A stretch of 64,000 nt of DNA from Marinobacter sp. HL-58 (GTDB lineage Bacteria > Pseudomonadota > Gammaproteobacteria > Pseudomonadales > Oleiphilaceae). Position 1 is the stretch's first letter; each line of letters starts with the position of its first letter. The DNA is taken from NCBI RefSeq assembly GCF_001314605.1, contig NZ_LIHP01000012.1, positions 214,997-278,996 of the forward strand. Direction: 5' to 3'. A program made the translations under genes and the position numbers. The notes beneath the pieces were generated by a model that worked only from the letters and a program-made list of their open reading frames with translations, was not told where the DNA came from and did not search any database. Positions 9,338 to 17,845 of the stretch are shown here, in pieces.

Positions 9338-10165
9338 CTACTGGTCAGGTTCGCGATAGGTTTCAATCCGCGCCAGCCACCCCGGCAGCCATTTCTCACG
9401 CTCTATGTCACGGGGGGCATTCCCTGCACGGCGGGTAAGTATAGCCTTTGCAGCCTCCTGAAAGCGCTGCAGTGCCGGTTGGTCATTATCAGCCATGGCT
9501 TGAAGCACCTGAAGCAGTCCCCAGCCCTGCCCTCGGTAGGTCTCCTTCCCTGAAAGCCCTTCTCCCTTGAAGTTGACGTAATCGACGACGGCGTAGGTAC
9601 CACCAGGTGTTGCCAACAGATCCCGCAGGTGATCCCGCAGCATTACCTGTTGCGAATCCGGGGCTCCGGCCACTACCTCTTCAAGGGCATTGCGCGCCCG
9701 ACGCACAATAAACTCAGCCTGCACGCCACGGGTCGCCCACAGGAATTCCCGCAATGAGGACACCCGGCCGTCTTTATCTTCTTCCTGAGAAAAGGTGGCG
9801 CGATCCGGCCAGGGTGCATCCAGCGGCTCCAGCTCATTCAGCCATTCCGGCAATGGAACGCCCTGGTCTCTCATAAAGCGAATCAGGGCCGGAAAGCTCT
9901 CCACAAACGGCCCGTCCACGTTGGTGGGGTACCAGATGAAATGGCCGATGCCCAGTGACGGAAAGGCTTCACCCTGATTCCAGTGAACCAGGCAAGCCTG
10001 TTTGCCGGCACACTCGTTACGGAACACCTGGTCACCGATCCAGATCAGCTCGCCGGGAGTAAGCTTGATATCGGGTACACCCTTATCGGTGTTTTGCAGG
10101 CACCCTGAAAGCACAAACATCAGCAACACCCCGATTAACAGGGGGTCATAATTAACACGCGACAT
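9338..10165 (-). CDS. Uncharacterized lipoprotein
   Basis: I do not recognise a named function. The protein is 275 residues from the ATG at 10165; the open frame runs further upstream but the signal sequence begins here. It starts MSRVNYDPLLIGVLLMFVLSG and has a lipobox LSGC, so an outer-membrane or periplasm-facing lipoprotein is likely. A notable segment is FPSLGIGHFIWYP (about 70-82), whose GIGH core recalls the GYGH of lysozyme-like folds. Further on are a conserved-looking RGQGWGLLQVLQAM and an Arg/Trp-rich C-terminus. Whether it is a glycosidase relative is a guess. It diverges from the LtaS-like gene with about 100 bases between the starts. Confidence 0.7.
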   Translation of the reverse strand: MSRVNYDPLLIGVLLMFVLSGCLQNTDKGVPDIKLTPGELIWIGDQVFRNECAGKQACLVHWNQGEAFPSLGIGHFIWYPTNVDGPFVESFPALIRFMRDQGVPLPEWLNELEPLDAPWPDRATFSQEEDKDGRVSSLREFLWATRGVQAEFIVRRARNALEEVVAGAPDSQQVMLRDHLRDLLATPGGTYAVVDYVNFKGEGLSGKETYRGQGWGLLQVLQAMADNDQPALQRFQEAAKAILTRRAGNAPRDIEREKWLPGWLARIETYREPDQ

Positions 10166-10264
10166 TGCCAGCCTCCGGGCGGTGGGGATACCCTGTTTTA
10201 CAGGAATGTTGCCACGCACCCCAGCACTGGCAGCCGGAACCCGTGGCAGACACCGGATAATACT

Positions 10265-12127
10265 ATGGCATTTTTCTCTGGGCTTTATACCCGACATTTC
10301 GCACGCACCGTGCCCCTTGCACTTTGCTGGCTGCTGATTGTCAGGGCAAGCCATATTCTGCAAAGCGGTATCTGGCCAAACCCTGTGGGCATGATTGCCA
10401 GTGATCTGGCCGGGGCATTGGTTCTGGCGGTTTTGCTGACCATCACGGCAGGGGCGTTCAGGGTGCTGCTGATCCTGCTGCTCGGCTGTGCAGCTTTTGT
10501 AGCCGGCATGCACCTGACTGTCCACGGTACGCTGTTTCAGCTATCGCTCATCGGCAAAGGTGTGGACCCGACCTTCGTGACCGGAAGCCTTCTCAACAGG
10601 CATTCACTGCTGCTTCCGGTATACCTGGTTCTGGCCTGGACTCTCCACTGGCTGCATCGCCGGTTAGTGAATGATCCTGTCGTGGGCAGAAAAGGGCTGG
10701 CTGCATTCGCAGCGCTGGTTATAGCGGTCTACAGCGTATCCTTCCAGAGCCTCACAACACCAACCAACAACCTGGTAGCCAGTTTCTTTTCCCAGATTCC
10801 AGGGGCCCTTACCACTCCTTTCGCAGCGTCAGTCACTGAGGAAAATGAACAAGCAGAAAGCCCACAGGAGGTTCGGGACGACACCAACTTCTTCCACCAG
10901 CAGATGGCCGCTCCTGATGTGGACGATCAACCCAACGTGTTGCTGATCATGATTGAAGGCTTGTCGGCCGGCTATTTTCCAAGTGTGAGTGAATACCACG
11001 ATCTGGACCCCTCCGTTGAACTGCACAGCCTTGAGGAAAATCTCGACCGGCATGGATTCCGCATCTACCGCAACGCCCTGAGCATGGAACGGCAGACAGA
11101 CAGGGGAACCTTTTCCATTCTCTGCGGTGAATACCCGGATTTTCGCAGGCAATCCAGAAAAATGGTGGATGTGGCCGAAGACCGGGCAAGCGCGGACTGC
11201 ATGCCGGCACGACTCCAGGAAAACGGATACACCACCGCTTACTGGCAGGCTGCGCCGCTGGATTACATGCAGAAAGGTGACTTCATGCCACGAGTTGGAT
11301 TCAAGGACGTGACCGGCGCAGAAGTTTTCACCGCTGAGGGGGAAGAAATTGAAGGTTGGGGCCCACCCGATCCGGAGTATTTCAGCAACATCGCTGAACG
11401 CCTTCGCGACCTGGATTCCACCGCCACCCCATGGATGGTCACACTGCTCAACGTGGGCACTCACCACCCGTTCAATACCGGAGACACTGACGGGGAGAAC
11501 CAGGAGTTTGACAGGGAAGATCTTGAAGAGCTTGCCCGGGCAGAGCCCCAGGAAGCTCGTCGAAAAGCCATGAAAACCATGGAAGAGTCATTGAACCGGT
11601 TTCTTGATGACCTCGGTGCCGGGGGCATTCTTGACGACACGATGGTAATCCTCACCTCCGACGAATCCGGAGGATTTATCAGACAGGATCCCGAATCCGT
11701 GCCACTTAACAGCAATGTCGGGGTACTGGCGGTGAGGCCTCCCGACGGAGATTCACTGGATCGCTATGCCCCCGAGAACCAGATTGTCGCCCAGATTGAC
11801 GTTCCCCCGACGATACTGGACACCACCGGGCTGGGCAAAGAAACCGGCGACATGATCGGAAGAAGCCTGCTGGTCCGGCAGAAGAACGCAGAGCGGGACC
11901 TGCTGCTTGCCGATACCTACACCGGGCTGAAATACTTTCTGAGGGAGTCGGGGCAGTTGCTGAGCTGCAGTGAACTGATGACTAACTGCAGCACGTGGAA
12001 TTTCAACCCGGAACGGTTGTTCGGTTCACTGGAGGAGCAGACCAATGTTGATCCGTTTCTTACCTTCGAGGAACGTACAGCACTGTTCAACAATGCTGCC
12101 GATATGAAACCTGTTGAAAATCCATGA
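10265..12127 (+). CDS. LtaS-like membrane sulfatase-fold transferase/hydrolase
   Basis: Predicted inner-membrane enzyme with about five N-terminal membrane segments (residues ~10-170) and a large periplasmic alkaline-phosphatase/sulfatase-fold domain from ~220 on. This is the architecture of lipoteichoic acid synthase and glucan phosphoglycerol transferases. NVLLIMIEGLSAGYFPS opens the domain at 224. The expected nucleophile is Thr282 in DRGTFSILCGEYP. THHPF (His400-His401) supplies a metal or substrate histidine. Where LtaS enzymes have an Asp-His pair, this protein reads TSDESGGF with Asp466-Glu467. In a Gram-negative such enzymes may move phosphoglycerol or phosphoethanolamine onto periplasmic glucans or lipids. 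The substrate is unknown. The next gene, a membrane glycerophosphodiesterase, starts 35 bases downstream. Confidence 0.8.
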   Translation: MAFFSGLYTRHFARTVPLALCWLLIVRASHILQSGIWPNPVGMIASDLAGALVLAVLLTITAGAFRVLLILLLGCAAFVAGMHLTVHGTLFQLSLIGKGVDPTFVTGSLLNRHSLLLPVYLVLAWTLHWLHRRLVNDPVVGRKGLAAFAALVIAVYSVSFQSLTTPTNNLVASFFSQIPGALTTPFAASVTEENEQAESPQEVRDDTNFFHQQMAAPDVDDQPNVLLIMIEGLSAGYFPSVSEYHDLDPSVELHSLEENLDRHGFRIYRNALSMERQTDRGTFSILCGEYPDFRRQSRKMVDVAEDRASADCMPARLQENGYTTAYWQAAPLDYMQKGDFMPRVGFKDVTGAEVFTAEGEEIEGWGPPDPEYFSNIAERLRDLDSTATPWMVTLLNVGTHHPFNTGDTDGENQEFDREDLEELARAEPQEARRKAMKTMEESLNRFLDDLGAGGILDDTMVILTSDESGGFIRQDPESVPLNSNVGVLAVRPPDGDSLDRYAPENQIVAQIDVPPTILDTTGLGKETGDMIGRSLLVRQKNAERDLLLADTYTGLKYFLRESGQLLSCSELMTNCSTWNFNPERLFGSLEEQTNVDPFLTFEERTALFNNAADMKPVENP

Positions 12128-12161
12128 AGCAGAAACTTCAAACCGGGAGATCCTAACCTGA

Positions 12162-13958
12162 ATGAAGATTCTTGCACTGCACACCCTGGCGTTTCTTCAT
12201 ATCCACCGCAGAAGCTTGCTGACCTTTTATCTGTTTTTCAGCGGTCTCACCCTTGCGGCACTGACACCGGTATTCTCCGGCGCACTGGCAGCGCTTCGCC
12301 CGGTCACCGGGCAGGCTGCCATCAGTACCGGCGGCCTAGTGCAGTTCATTGCGTCCCCCGGGGGGCTGATCTGGGTTGCTGCCACCGCCGCCATTGCCGC
12401 TCTGCTGGTGATACTGCAACAGGCAGGCATGACCTGGATTGCCGCTTCGAGCGGGCACAGGGAATACCGGATAGCGGTTTCAGCGCTCTGGGCCCTTGCC
12501 CGACGCATCCGTAAGCTTTCAGCCCTGGCACTGCTGCAGGTTGGCGGCCATCTCCTGGTGGCAATGCCCTTTCTGCTGGTGATTATTCTCGCCTACCAGT
12601 TCTTGCTGTCACCTCACGACATCTACTACCTGCGGTTGGAGCGGCCGCCGGTGGTCTGGTGGTTCATGGGCATATCGACCATTGCAGCCCTGGGCATTGC
12701 CCTGTGCAACGGCTGGCTCTATCTGCGCTGGATTCTTTCCGTTCCCCTGTTGCTGCTGGACAACCTGGGGGCCAAGGAGGCACTGCGGCAAAGCAGTCAC
12801 TACGTCCATGGCCAGCGCCTGCCCGCTACCGGAGCCCTGATAACAGGTCTTGCAGGCCTGTTGGTCCTCCCCATTCTGGTAACGCTGCTGTTCCAGACCA
12901 TTGGCGGCCACCTGCTGCCCCGTTTGCCGGAACGTATGGATGTTCTGATGCCGGCGACCCTTATCTTTGTCTCGCTGTACATTCTTTTTACCATCACGCT
13001 GGCATTTATCGCCATCGCTGCCTATAGCATGCTCATTTTCAGCGTTTACCGGCGTGCTACCGGCCATCATCAACGGGTTTCCATGAAACCTCTTCCCAGA
13101 CAGGCCGGCCCCATGGCCTGGACAGCGGAGCTGCTCGTTATTTTACTGGCCGTGGGACAGGCCTGGCTGGTGATTCAGTCCTTCGAGCAGCAGGACGAGG
13201 TTTCCATAACCGCCCACAGAGGCAGTGCGTTCAAGGCTCCGGAGAATACCCTCAGTGCCATAGAACAGGCCATTGACGATGGTGCCGACTATATCGAGAT
13301 AGACCTCCGCATGACCGCCGATGGCGTACCCGTACTCTGGCACGATACCGACATGAGGCGAGTATTCGGTCTTGACGGCAAGATCTCCGACATCACGCTG
13401 GAAGAAGCAAGGGAAAGGGACGCAGGCGCCTGGTTCAGTCCGGGTTTCAGCGGTGAGCGAATCGCCACACTGGAAGAAGTCATCAATATCACAAGGGGCA
13501 GGGCCAGACTTTACGTCGATATAAAACCCGATCCTGAAACACCGGAGCTGACCCGCGAAGTGGTCAGCCTTCTGCAGAAAATGGATGCCGTTGACGGTAC
13601 CGTGATAGCAGCCGCCGAGTGGTATGTCCTGGCGGAAGCACGCCGCCTGGAGCCGTCCCTGAAGACCACCCTGCTGGCACAGTTTATTGTTGGCCCGCTC
13701 TGGGAAGAGGGCTTTGATATTCTCGGTCTTCGGCAAAACAGGGTAACGCCCGCCACGGTTGCGCGAACACATCAATCCGGCAATGAGCTTCATGTCTGGA
13801 CGGTCAACAGCCCGGACGCGATGTCACGCTTTATCGACATGGGCGTGGACAACATCATTACTGACCGGCCCGATGTTCTTGCCGAACTGCTGGAGCGCCG
13901 CCGGGAACTGACCAACGCAGAAGTGCTGGTGATCAAACTGCGAAACTGGTTGCGCTGA
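12162..13958 (+). CDS. Membrane-anchored glycerophosphodiester phosphodiesterase
   Basis: The 598-residue protein has an N-terminal multi-pass membrane domain (about residues 20-345, roughly eight hydrophobic segments) and a C-terminal GDPD TIM-barrel. Catalytic signatures are AHRGSAFKAPENT with His352, EIDLRMTADGVPVLWHD, and YVDIKPD. The family cleaves glycerophosphodiesters to glycerol-3-phosphate and an alcohol. The membrane domain resembles the GPDPase_memb type of Gram-positive enzymes. It lies 35 bases behind the LtaS-like gene on the same strand, so the pair probably makes and breaks, or recycles, glycerophosphate groups in the envelope. The ATG start has GGGAGA about 12 bases upstream. 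Confidence 0.88.
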   Translation: MKILALHTLAFLHIHRRSLLTFYLFFSGLTLAALTPVFSGALAALRPVTGQAAISTGGLVQFIASPGGLIWVAATAAIAALLVILQQAGMTWIAASSGHREYRIAVSALWALARRIRKLSALALLQVGGHLLVAMPFLLVIILAYQFLLSPHDIYYLRLERPPVVWWFMGISTIAALGIALCNGWLYLRWILSVPLLLLDNLGAKEALRQSSHYVHGQRLPATGALITGLAGLLVLPILVTLLFQTIGGHLLPRLPERMDVLMPATLIFVSLYILFTITLAFIAIAAYSMLIFSVYRRATGHHQRVSMKPLPRQAGPMAWTAELLVILLAVGQAWLVIQSFEQQDEVSITAHRGSAFKAPENTLSAIEQAIDDGADYIEIDLRMTADGVPVLWHDTDMRRVFGLDGKISDITLEEARERDAGAWFSPGFSGERIATLEEVINITRGRARLYVDIKPDPETPELTREVVSLLQKMDAVDGTVIAAAEWYVLAEARRLEPSLKTTLLAQFIVGPLWEEGFDILGLRQNRVTPATVARTHQSGNELHVWTVNSPDAMSRFIDMGVDNIITDRPDVLAELLERRRELTNAEVLVIKLRNWLR

Positions 13959-13976
13959 TCTGCTGCACGTCCGGAT

Positions 13977-15080
13977 CTACAGAGGTCCGGAAAAATAGCC
14001 GGGCTTGTGGCCGGCCAATCGGTACATTACAGCCAGCAAACCTTTCAGCAGGGCTATGGCTGGCCACAGTAACCAGCTCGCCAGGTAAAAAGCCGGCACC
14101 AGAATCAACAGCCAGCCCGCCAGCTGGATCAACATCGGAGAAACACCCAGCACATCCGCCACACCGGCAAAGAAGTCATTAATCAGACTGGGATGGGTAA
14201 CCACCAGGTACCCTGCACCCACGATAACAGGCCATCTGGCATAGCGTGCGCTACGGAGGATCAGCCGCCCGCTACCGGTAATACGCGCCGCCAACGCGGC
14301 GGACCGGGTGGAAAGCCGGGCACCCTGGGTAGCCTTTGCTGCCGTGCGGCCAGCCCGTAGTACCTTGACCGCGCTGCCAAATACCAGCACATCCACGGAC
14401 GCCCAGCCGATATCACTGACAGAAATATCTTCGCCGGTTCGGTAGTTCGCCTCCAGTTGTCGCACACCACTGGTAAAGAACTGGGTTATGCCTTCAGTGA
14501 TCCGTTCCGTCTGTACCCACTGGGTCTGGCCGCTGGCATCCACCACAAACTGCCCGAGAAAATCATGCCCTTCATTGCGTATGAAATTCACGGCGTACCA
14601 GCCACGCTCTTCCGGCGTCAGAGGGTCGGCTTCCTGCCCCGGTTCGACATCCTTGCCTCTGAGCTGTGCAATGTAATCCCTGGCACGCTCATACTGGCGG
14701 GCTGCCTTGTTCATCCACTCGACAGAACTGACCGGATGCTGGATAAAGTAATGGATGGGCGGCAAGGCGTTCTCACCGTATCGGCGCAAGACCTCGCGGA
14801 ACTCCGGCTCGGAAGCGTAAAGTGGAAGGATGGTACGGGCCATTTCAGGATAGGCAAGCAACGCTGCCCGCGCCTTGAGCAACACCAGGGGATCATCACC
14901 CAGGTCCAGGATGGCCGCCTGAACCTCAATGGGCTCACCCCCGATATCGTCAAATCCGGGCATTACCTCCCTGGCCTGAATCGAAATGAGCTTTTGCTCA
15001 ATCGGCACTGGCCGCGAGGCATAACTGGCTAGCGCAGCAACCAGCAACGCTACACCAAGGATCAACATGGCTTTTTTCAA
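13977..15080 (-). CDS. Uncharacterized membrane protein
   Basis: No function is recognised. The protein has 367 residues from a TTG start at 15080, chosen because GAGGTGG lies seven bases upstream; the alternative is the ATG at 15068. It has an N-terminal membrane or signal segment (LILGVALLVAALASYA). A largely soluble, probably periplasmic middle carries YERARDYIAQLRGKD and LTPEERGWYAVNFIRNEGHDFLGQF. The C-terminal third holds three hydrophobic segments (~275-350) and a basic, Ala-rich stretch with many Arg. It is convergent with the glycerophosphodiesterase gene, with 18 bases between stop codons. A role in the same envelope process is possible but only by proximity. Confidence 0.7.
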   Translation of the reverse strand: MKKAMLILGVALLVAALASYASRPVPIEQKLISIQAREVMPGFDDIGGEPIEVQAAILDLGDDPLVLLKARAALLAYPEMARTILPLYASEPEFREVLRRYGENALPPIHYFIQHPVSSVEWMNKAARQYERARDYIAQLRGKDVEPGQEADPLTPEERGWYAVNFIRNEGHDFLGQFVVDASGQTQWVQTERITEGITQFFTSGVRQLEANYRTGEDISVSDIGWASVDVLVFGSAVKVLRAGRTAAKATQGARLSTRSAALAARITGSGRLILRSARYARWPVIVGAGYLVVTHPSLINDFFAGVADVLGVSPMLIQLAGWLLILVPAFYLASWLLWPAIALLKGLLAVMYRLAGHKPGYFSGPL

Positions 15081-15183
15081 ACACCCACCTCTGGCTCATT
15101 GGTTTCAGCCTGTACTGCCTGAGAATACGTTGATTACCATCACGCCGGCAACGGTGCCATCCTTTCGTCAAACCACAGAATGC

Positions 15184-15210
15184 AAAAACCCCGAAGCTCT
15201 CGCTCCGGGG
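15184..15210 (-). terminator. Rho-independent terminator of fpr
   Basis: On the minus strand the stem CCCCGGAGC / GCTTCGGGG with a GAGA loop is followed by five T. It lies about 40 bases after the fpr stop codon. Confidence 0.85.
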
Positions 15211-15251
15211 TCTCGGGACCATCGGAAGTTGCAGTCGGCGAAAGCCGCCCA

Positions 15252-16022
15252 TCACTGCTCCACAAACGCCCTTTCGATGACATAGTGCCCAAGGTTACCG
15301 TGACGTGCTTCCTTGAAGCCCATGTTGTTGAGGATGGCGCAAGTGTCTTTCAGCATGCTCGGGCTGCCACACACCATGAAGCGGTCGTTTTCCAGATCAA
15401 ACTCCGGCAGGCCCAGGTCTTTGGTGAGCTTGCCGTTTTCCATGGCGTCGGTCAGCCGCCCGGTGTTACGGAAGTCCTCACGGGTTACCGTGGGATAGTA
15501 CAGCAGCTTGCCTTCCACCATCTCACCGAAGAATTCGTTGTTCGGCAGTTCTTCGATCTCTTCCTGGTACGCCAGTTCCGACTTGTAGCGCACGCCATGG
15601 GTGACAATCACCTTGTCAAAGGCCTCGTACACTTCCGGGTCCTTTATGATGCTGATAAACGGTGCCAGCCCTGTGCCCGTGCTGATCAGCCACAGGTTTT
15701 TGCCCGGCAGCAGATTGTCCATGATCAGGGTACCGGTGGGTTTGCGGCTGACCATGATTTCATCGCCAACCTGGATTTTCTGCAGGCGCGATGTCAGTGG
15801 GCCGTCCTGTACCTTGATGGAAAAGAACTCAAGCTCTTCCTCATAGTTGGCACTGGCGATACTGTAAGCACGCATCAGTGGCTTGCCATCGGTTTCCAGG
15901 CCTATCATCGTAAAATGGCCGTTCTTGAACCGGAATCCGGGATCACGGGTAGTGGTAAAGCTGAAGAGGGTGTCGTTCCAGTGACGAACACTTGTTACAC
16001 GCTCTTTGTTGAGGTTGCTCAT
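15252..16022 (-). CDS. fpr: Ferredoxin/flavodoxin--NADP+ reductase
   Basis: FAD enzyme of 256 residues moving electrons between NADPH and ferredoxin or flavodoxin in the cytoplasm, used for Fe-S cluster maintenance and oxidative stress. The FAD-binding motif RAYSIASAN (about 51-59), the NADP-binding STGTGLAPF, and the C-terminal FMVCGSPSML are visible. The start is the ATG at 16022. The divergent LysR-type gene beside it is the arrangement of fpr and finR in Pseudomonas, where FinR activates fpr. The 119-base shared interval also contains a Fur-box-like palindrome at 16052-16070. The minus-strand terminator follows at 15184-15210. Confidence 0.95.
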   Translation of the reverse strand: MSNLNKERVTSVRHWNDTLFSFTTTRDPGFRFKNGHFTMIGLETDGKPLMRAYSIASANYEEELEFFSIKVQDGPLTSRLQKIQVGDEIMVSRKPTGTLIMDNLLPGKNLWLISTGTGLAPFISIIKDPEVYEAFDKVIVTHGVRYKSELAYQEEIEELPNNEFFGEMVEGKLLYYPTVTREDFRNTGRLTDAMENGKLTKDLGLPEFDLENDRFMVCGSPSMLKDTCAILNNMGFKEARHGNLGHYVIERAFVEQ

Positions 16023-16051
16023 GGTATCGCCCGTTCAGTAGCCGTTAGCAA

Positions 16052-16070
16052 GTGAATGAAAATCATTGTG
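16052..16070. promoter_or_regulatory. Fur-box-like palindrome in the fpr-finR interval
   Basis: GTGAATGAAAATCATTGTG matches the centre of the Fur consensus (AATGATAATCATT) at 12 of 13 positions. It lies 30-48 bases upstream of the fpr start codon. This is pattern matching only. It could instead be part of the FinR site or chance AT-rich sequence. Confidence 0.4.
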
Positions 16071-16141
16071 TAAATAATAACCCACAGGTAACCTATCGAC
16101 AAAATGGGATATTTTCATAACCTTATTCGGGTTTATCGATT

Positions 16142-17023
16142 ATGAAGTTCAGTTTCCGCCAGTTAGAGGTTTTTCTCGCCGCCGCACATTTCCAGAATAT
16201 CACCCGTGCGGCGAACTCCCTGGCCATGTCCCAGTCTGCTGCCAGCAGTGCGCTGAAAGAACTGGAAAGCCAGTTCAATATCCAGCTCTTTGATCGCGTG
16301 GGCAAACGTCTCCAGCTCAACGAGCTGGGCCGCCTGTACCGCCCAAAGGTAGAGGCCCTGCTGGCCAGGGCCGGCGAACTGGAGCAGGCTTTCAGCAAGC
16401 ATACCGAAATCGGTGAGCTGAAGGTTGGCGCCACCCTTACTATCGGTAACTATCTGGCCGTGGGTGTGATGGCCCAATACATGAATACCCCTACACACCC
16501 CAAAGTGGCCCTTGAGGTTGCCAATACGCGCACCATTGCCAAACGGGTCAGTGATTTTGAGCTGGACATCGGGCTGATCGAAGGTGAGTTGCAGTCTTCC
16601 GAGCTGGAAGTCATTCCCTGGCGAAGTGATGAGCTGGTGGTATTCTGCTCGCCGGAGCATCCCTTTGCAGAAAAGGCGACGCTTTCGGACGAAGACCTGC
16701 TATCCGCCACCTGGGTTATGCGGGAGCCTGGCTCCGGTACCCGACAGACCTTCGAGCGGGGCATGCACGGGCTGCTTCCTGACCTGAACATACGGCTGGA
16801 ACTGGAGCATACCGAAGCCATCAAACGGGCGGTGGAAGCCAACCTCGGCATCGGCTGCCTGTCGCAGGTATGCCTCGCGGATGCCTTCCGGCGAGGCTCA
16901 CTGGTTCCCCTGACGGTACCTGAACACCGGCAGTTCGACCGCCAGTTCTACTTCATCCTGCACAGGCAGAAGTATCGCAGCGCAGGGATTGATCGATGGA
17001 TGGAGCTTTGCCGGGAACTTTAG
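16142..17023 (+). CDS. finR: LysR-type regulator, FinR-like
   Basis: Transcription factor of 293 residues with an N-terminal winged helix-turn-helix (MKFSFRQLEVFLAAAHFQNI..AANSLAMSQSAASSALKELE, residues 1-43) and a LysR substrate-binding domain from ~90. It begins next to and divergent from fpr, as finR does in Pseudomonas putida, where FinR activates fpr under redox stress. The symbol rests on that context and general similarity. The effector is not evident from sequence. Its start at 16142 is immediately preceded by AT-rich DNA that likely holds its own and the fpr control sites. Confidence 0.85.
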   Translation: MKFSFRQLEVFLAAAHFQNITRAANSLAMSQSAASSALKELESQFNIQLFDRVGKRLQLNELGRLYRPKVEALLARAGELEQAFSKHTEIGELKVGATLTIGNYLAVGVMAQYMNTPTHPKVALEVANTRTIAKRVSDFELDIGLIEGELQSSELEVIPWRSDELVVFCSPEHPFAEKATLSDEDLLSATWVMREPGSGTRQTFERGMHGLLPDLNIRLELEHTEAIKRAVEANLGIGCLSQVCLADAFRRGSLVPLTVPEHRQFDRQFYFILHRQKYRSAGIDRWMELCREL

Positions 17024-17046
17024 CGCCCCTTGCCGCGAAAACCGGA

Positions 17047-17652
17047 TCAGGCCACGGGCCCGCTGTGGAACCGGAATTCAGTATCCGGAGACTCGATCAG
17101 GGACTTCTCGATCGTCAGAAACGCCTCAATGCGATCATCAATAGCCCCCCCGGCGGCCTGCTCGGCCAGCGTCAGGTAATCCTGATAGTGCCGTGCCTCG
17201 GATTTCAGTAACCCCGTGTAGAAATCCGCTAGCTTGTCATCAAGGTGGGGGGCCAGAGCGGCGAAGCGCTCACATGAGCGGGCCTCAATAATCGCACCCA
17301 CGACAAGAACATCCACCAGACGACCCGGGTCCTCTGCCCTCACCTCCTTTCTGAGGCCCGCGGCATAGCGTGCCGGCGTCAGGTGATCATAGCGAACCTT
17401 GCGCTTTTTCATGATCGCCAGTACCTGCTCGAAATGGCGCAATTCTTCACGGGCCAGGCGGGACATCTTGTTGAGCAGGTCGGTGTTGTCCACATACCGA
17501 TACATCAGGCTCAGCGCTGTCGAGGCCGCCTTTTTCTCGCAATGGGCGTGGTCGATCAGCATCAGGTCCTGGTTGGCCAGGGCATTTTCAATCCAGCGCT
17601 TGGGGGTTCTGCAGGGCAGGAATTCGTGGATGGCGCTCAGTACATCAGTCAT
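17047..17652 (-). CDS. miaE: tRNA-(ms2io6A37) hydroxylase
   Basis: Diiron monooxygenase of the ferritin-like superfamily that hydroxylates the isopentenyl side chain of ms2i6A at position 37 of tRNAs reading UNN codons; it needs O2. The 201 residues carry the expected iron ligand pattern: DHAHCEKKA, REELRHFEQ (ExxH), EARSCER, and SEARHYQDY (ExxH). The opening MTDVLSAIHEFLPCRTPKRW is typical. It is convergent with finR (23-base gap) and divergent from acnB. It is a single gene with no operon partner. Confidence 0.95.
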   Translation of the reverse strand: MTDVLSAIHEFLPCRTPKRWIENALANQDLMLIDHAHCEKKAASTALSLMYRYVDNTDLLNKMSRLAREELRHFEQVLAIMKKRKVRYDHLTPARYAAGLRKEVRAEDPGRLVDVLVVGAIIEARSCERFAALAPHLDDKLADFYTGLLKSEARHYQDYLTLAEQAAGGAIDDRIEAFLTIEKSLIESPDTEFRFHSGPVA

Positions 17653-17724
17653 GGTTCACAGCAGGTCAGATTTTCGGGGGCCCAAGTATACATCACTTAA
17701 CAGAGACCTCCGACCTCTGTCCAA

Positions 17725-17752
17725 CTTAACTTTATAAGGGGTTTCCTATAGA
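17725..17752 (+). promoter_or_regulatory. Candidate acnB promoter with direct repeats
   Basis: CTTAAC (17725-17730) and TATAGA (17747-17752) are separated by 16 bases, about 95 bases before the acnB start. A perfect 10-base direct repeat CCAACTTAAC occurs at 17721-17730 and 17761-17770, spaced 40 bases apart and bracketing the -10 element. That spacing could fit a regulator binding the same face of the helix. Confidence 0.45.
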
Positions 17753-17845
17753 ATGCAGCGCCAACTTAACGCCTTTTCGCCATAAAACTCCCGCCAGGCA
17801 AAGACGCCACGGCGCGGGACATTCCAACTGATGAGGGTCCATATC

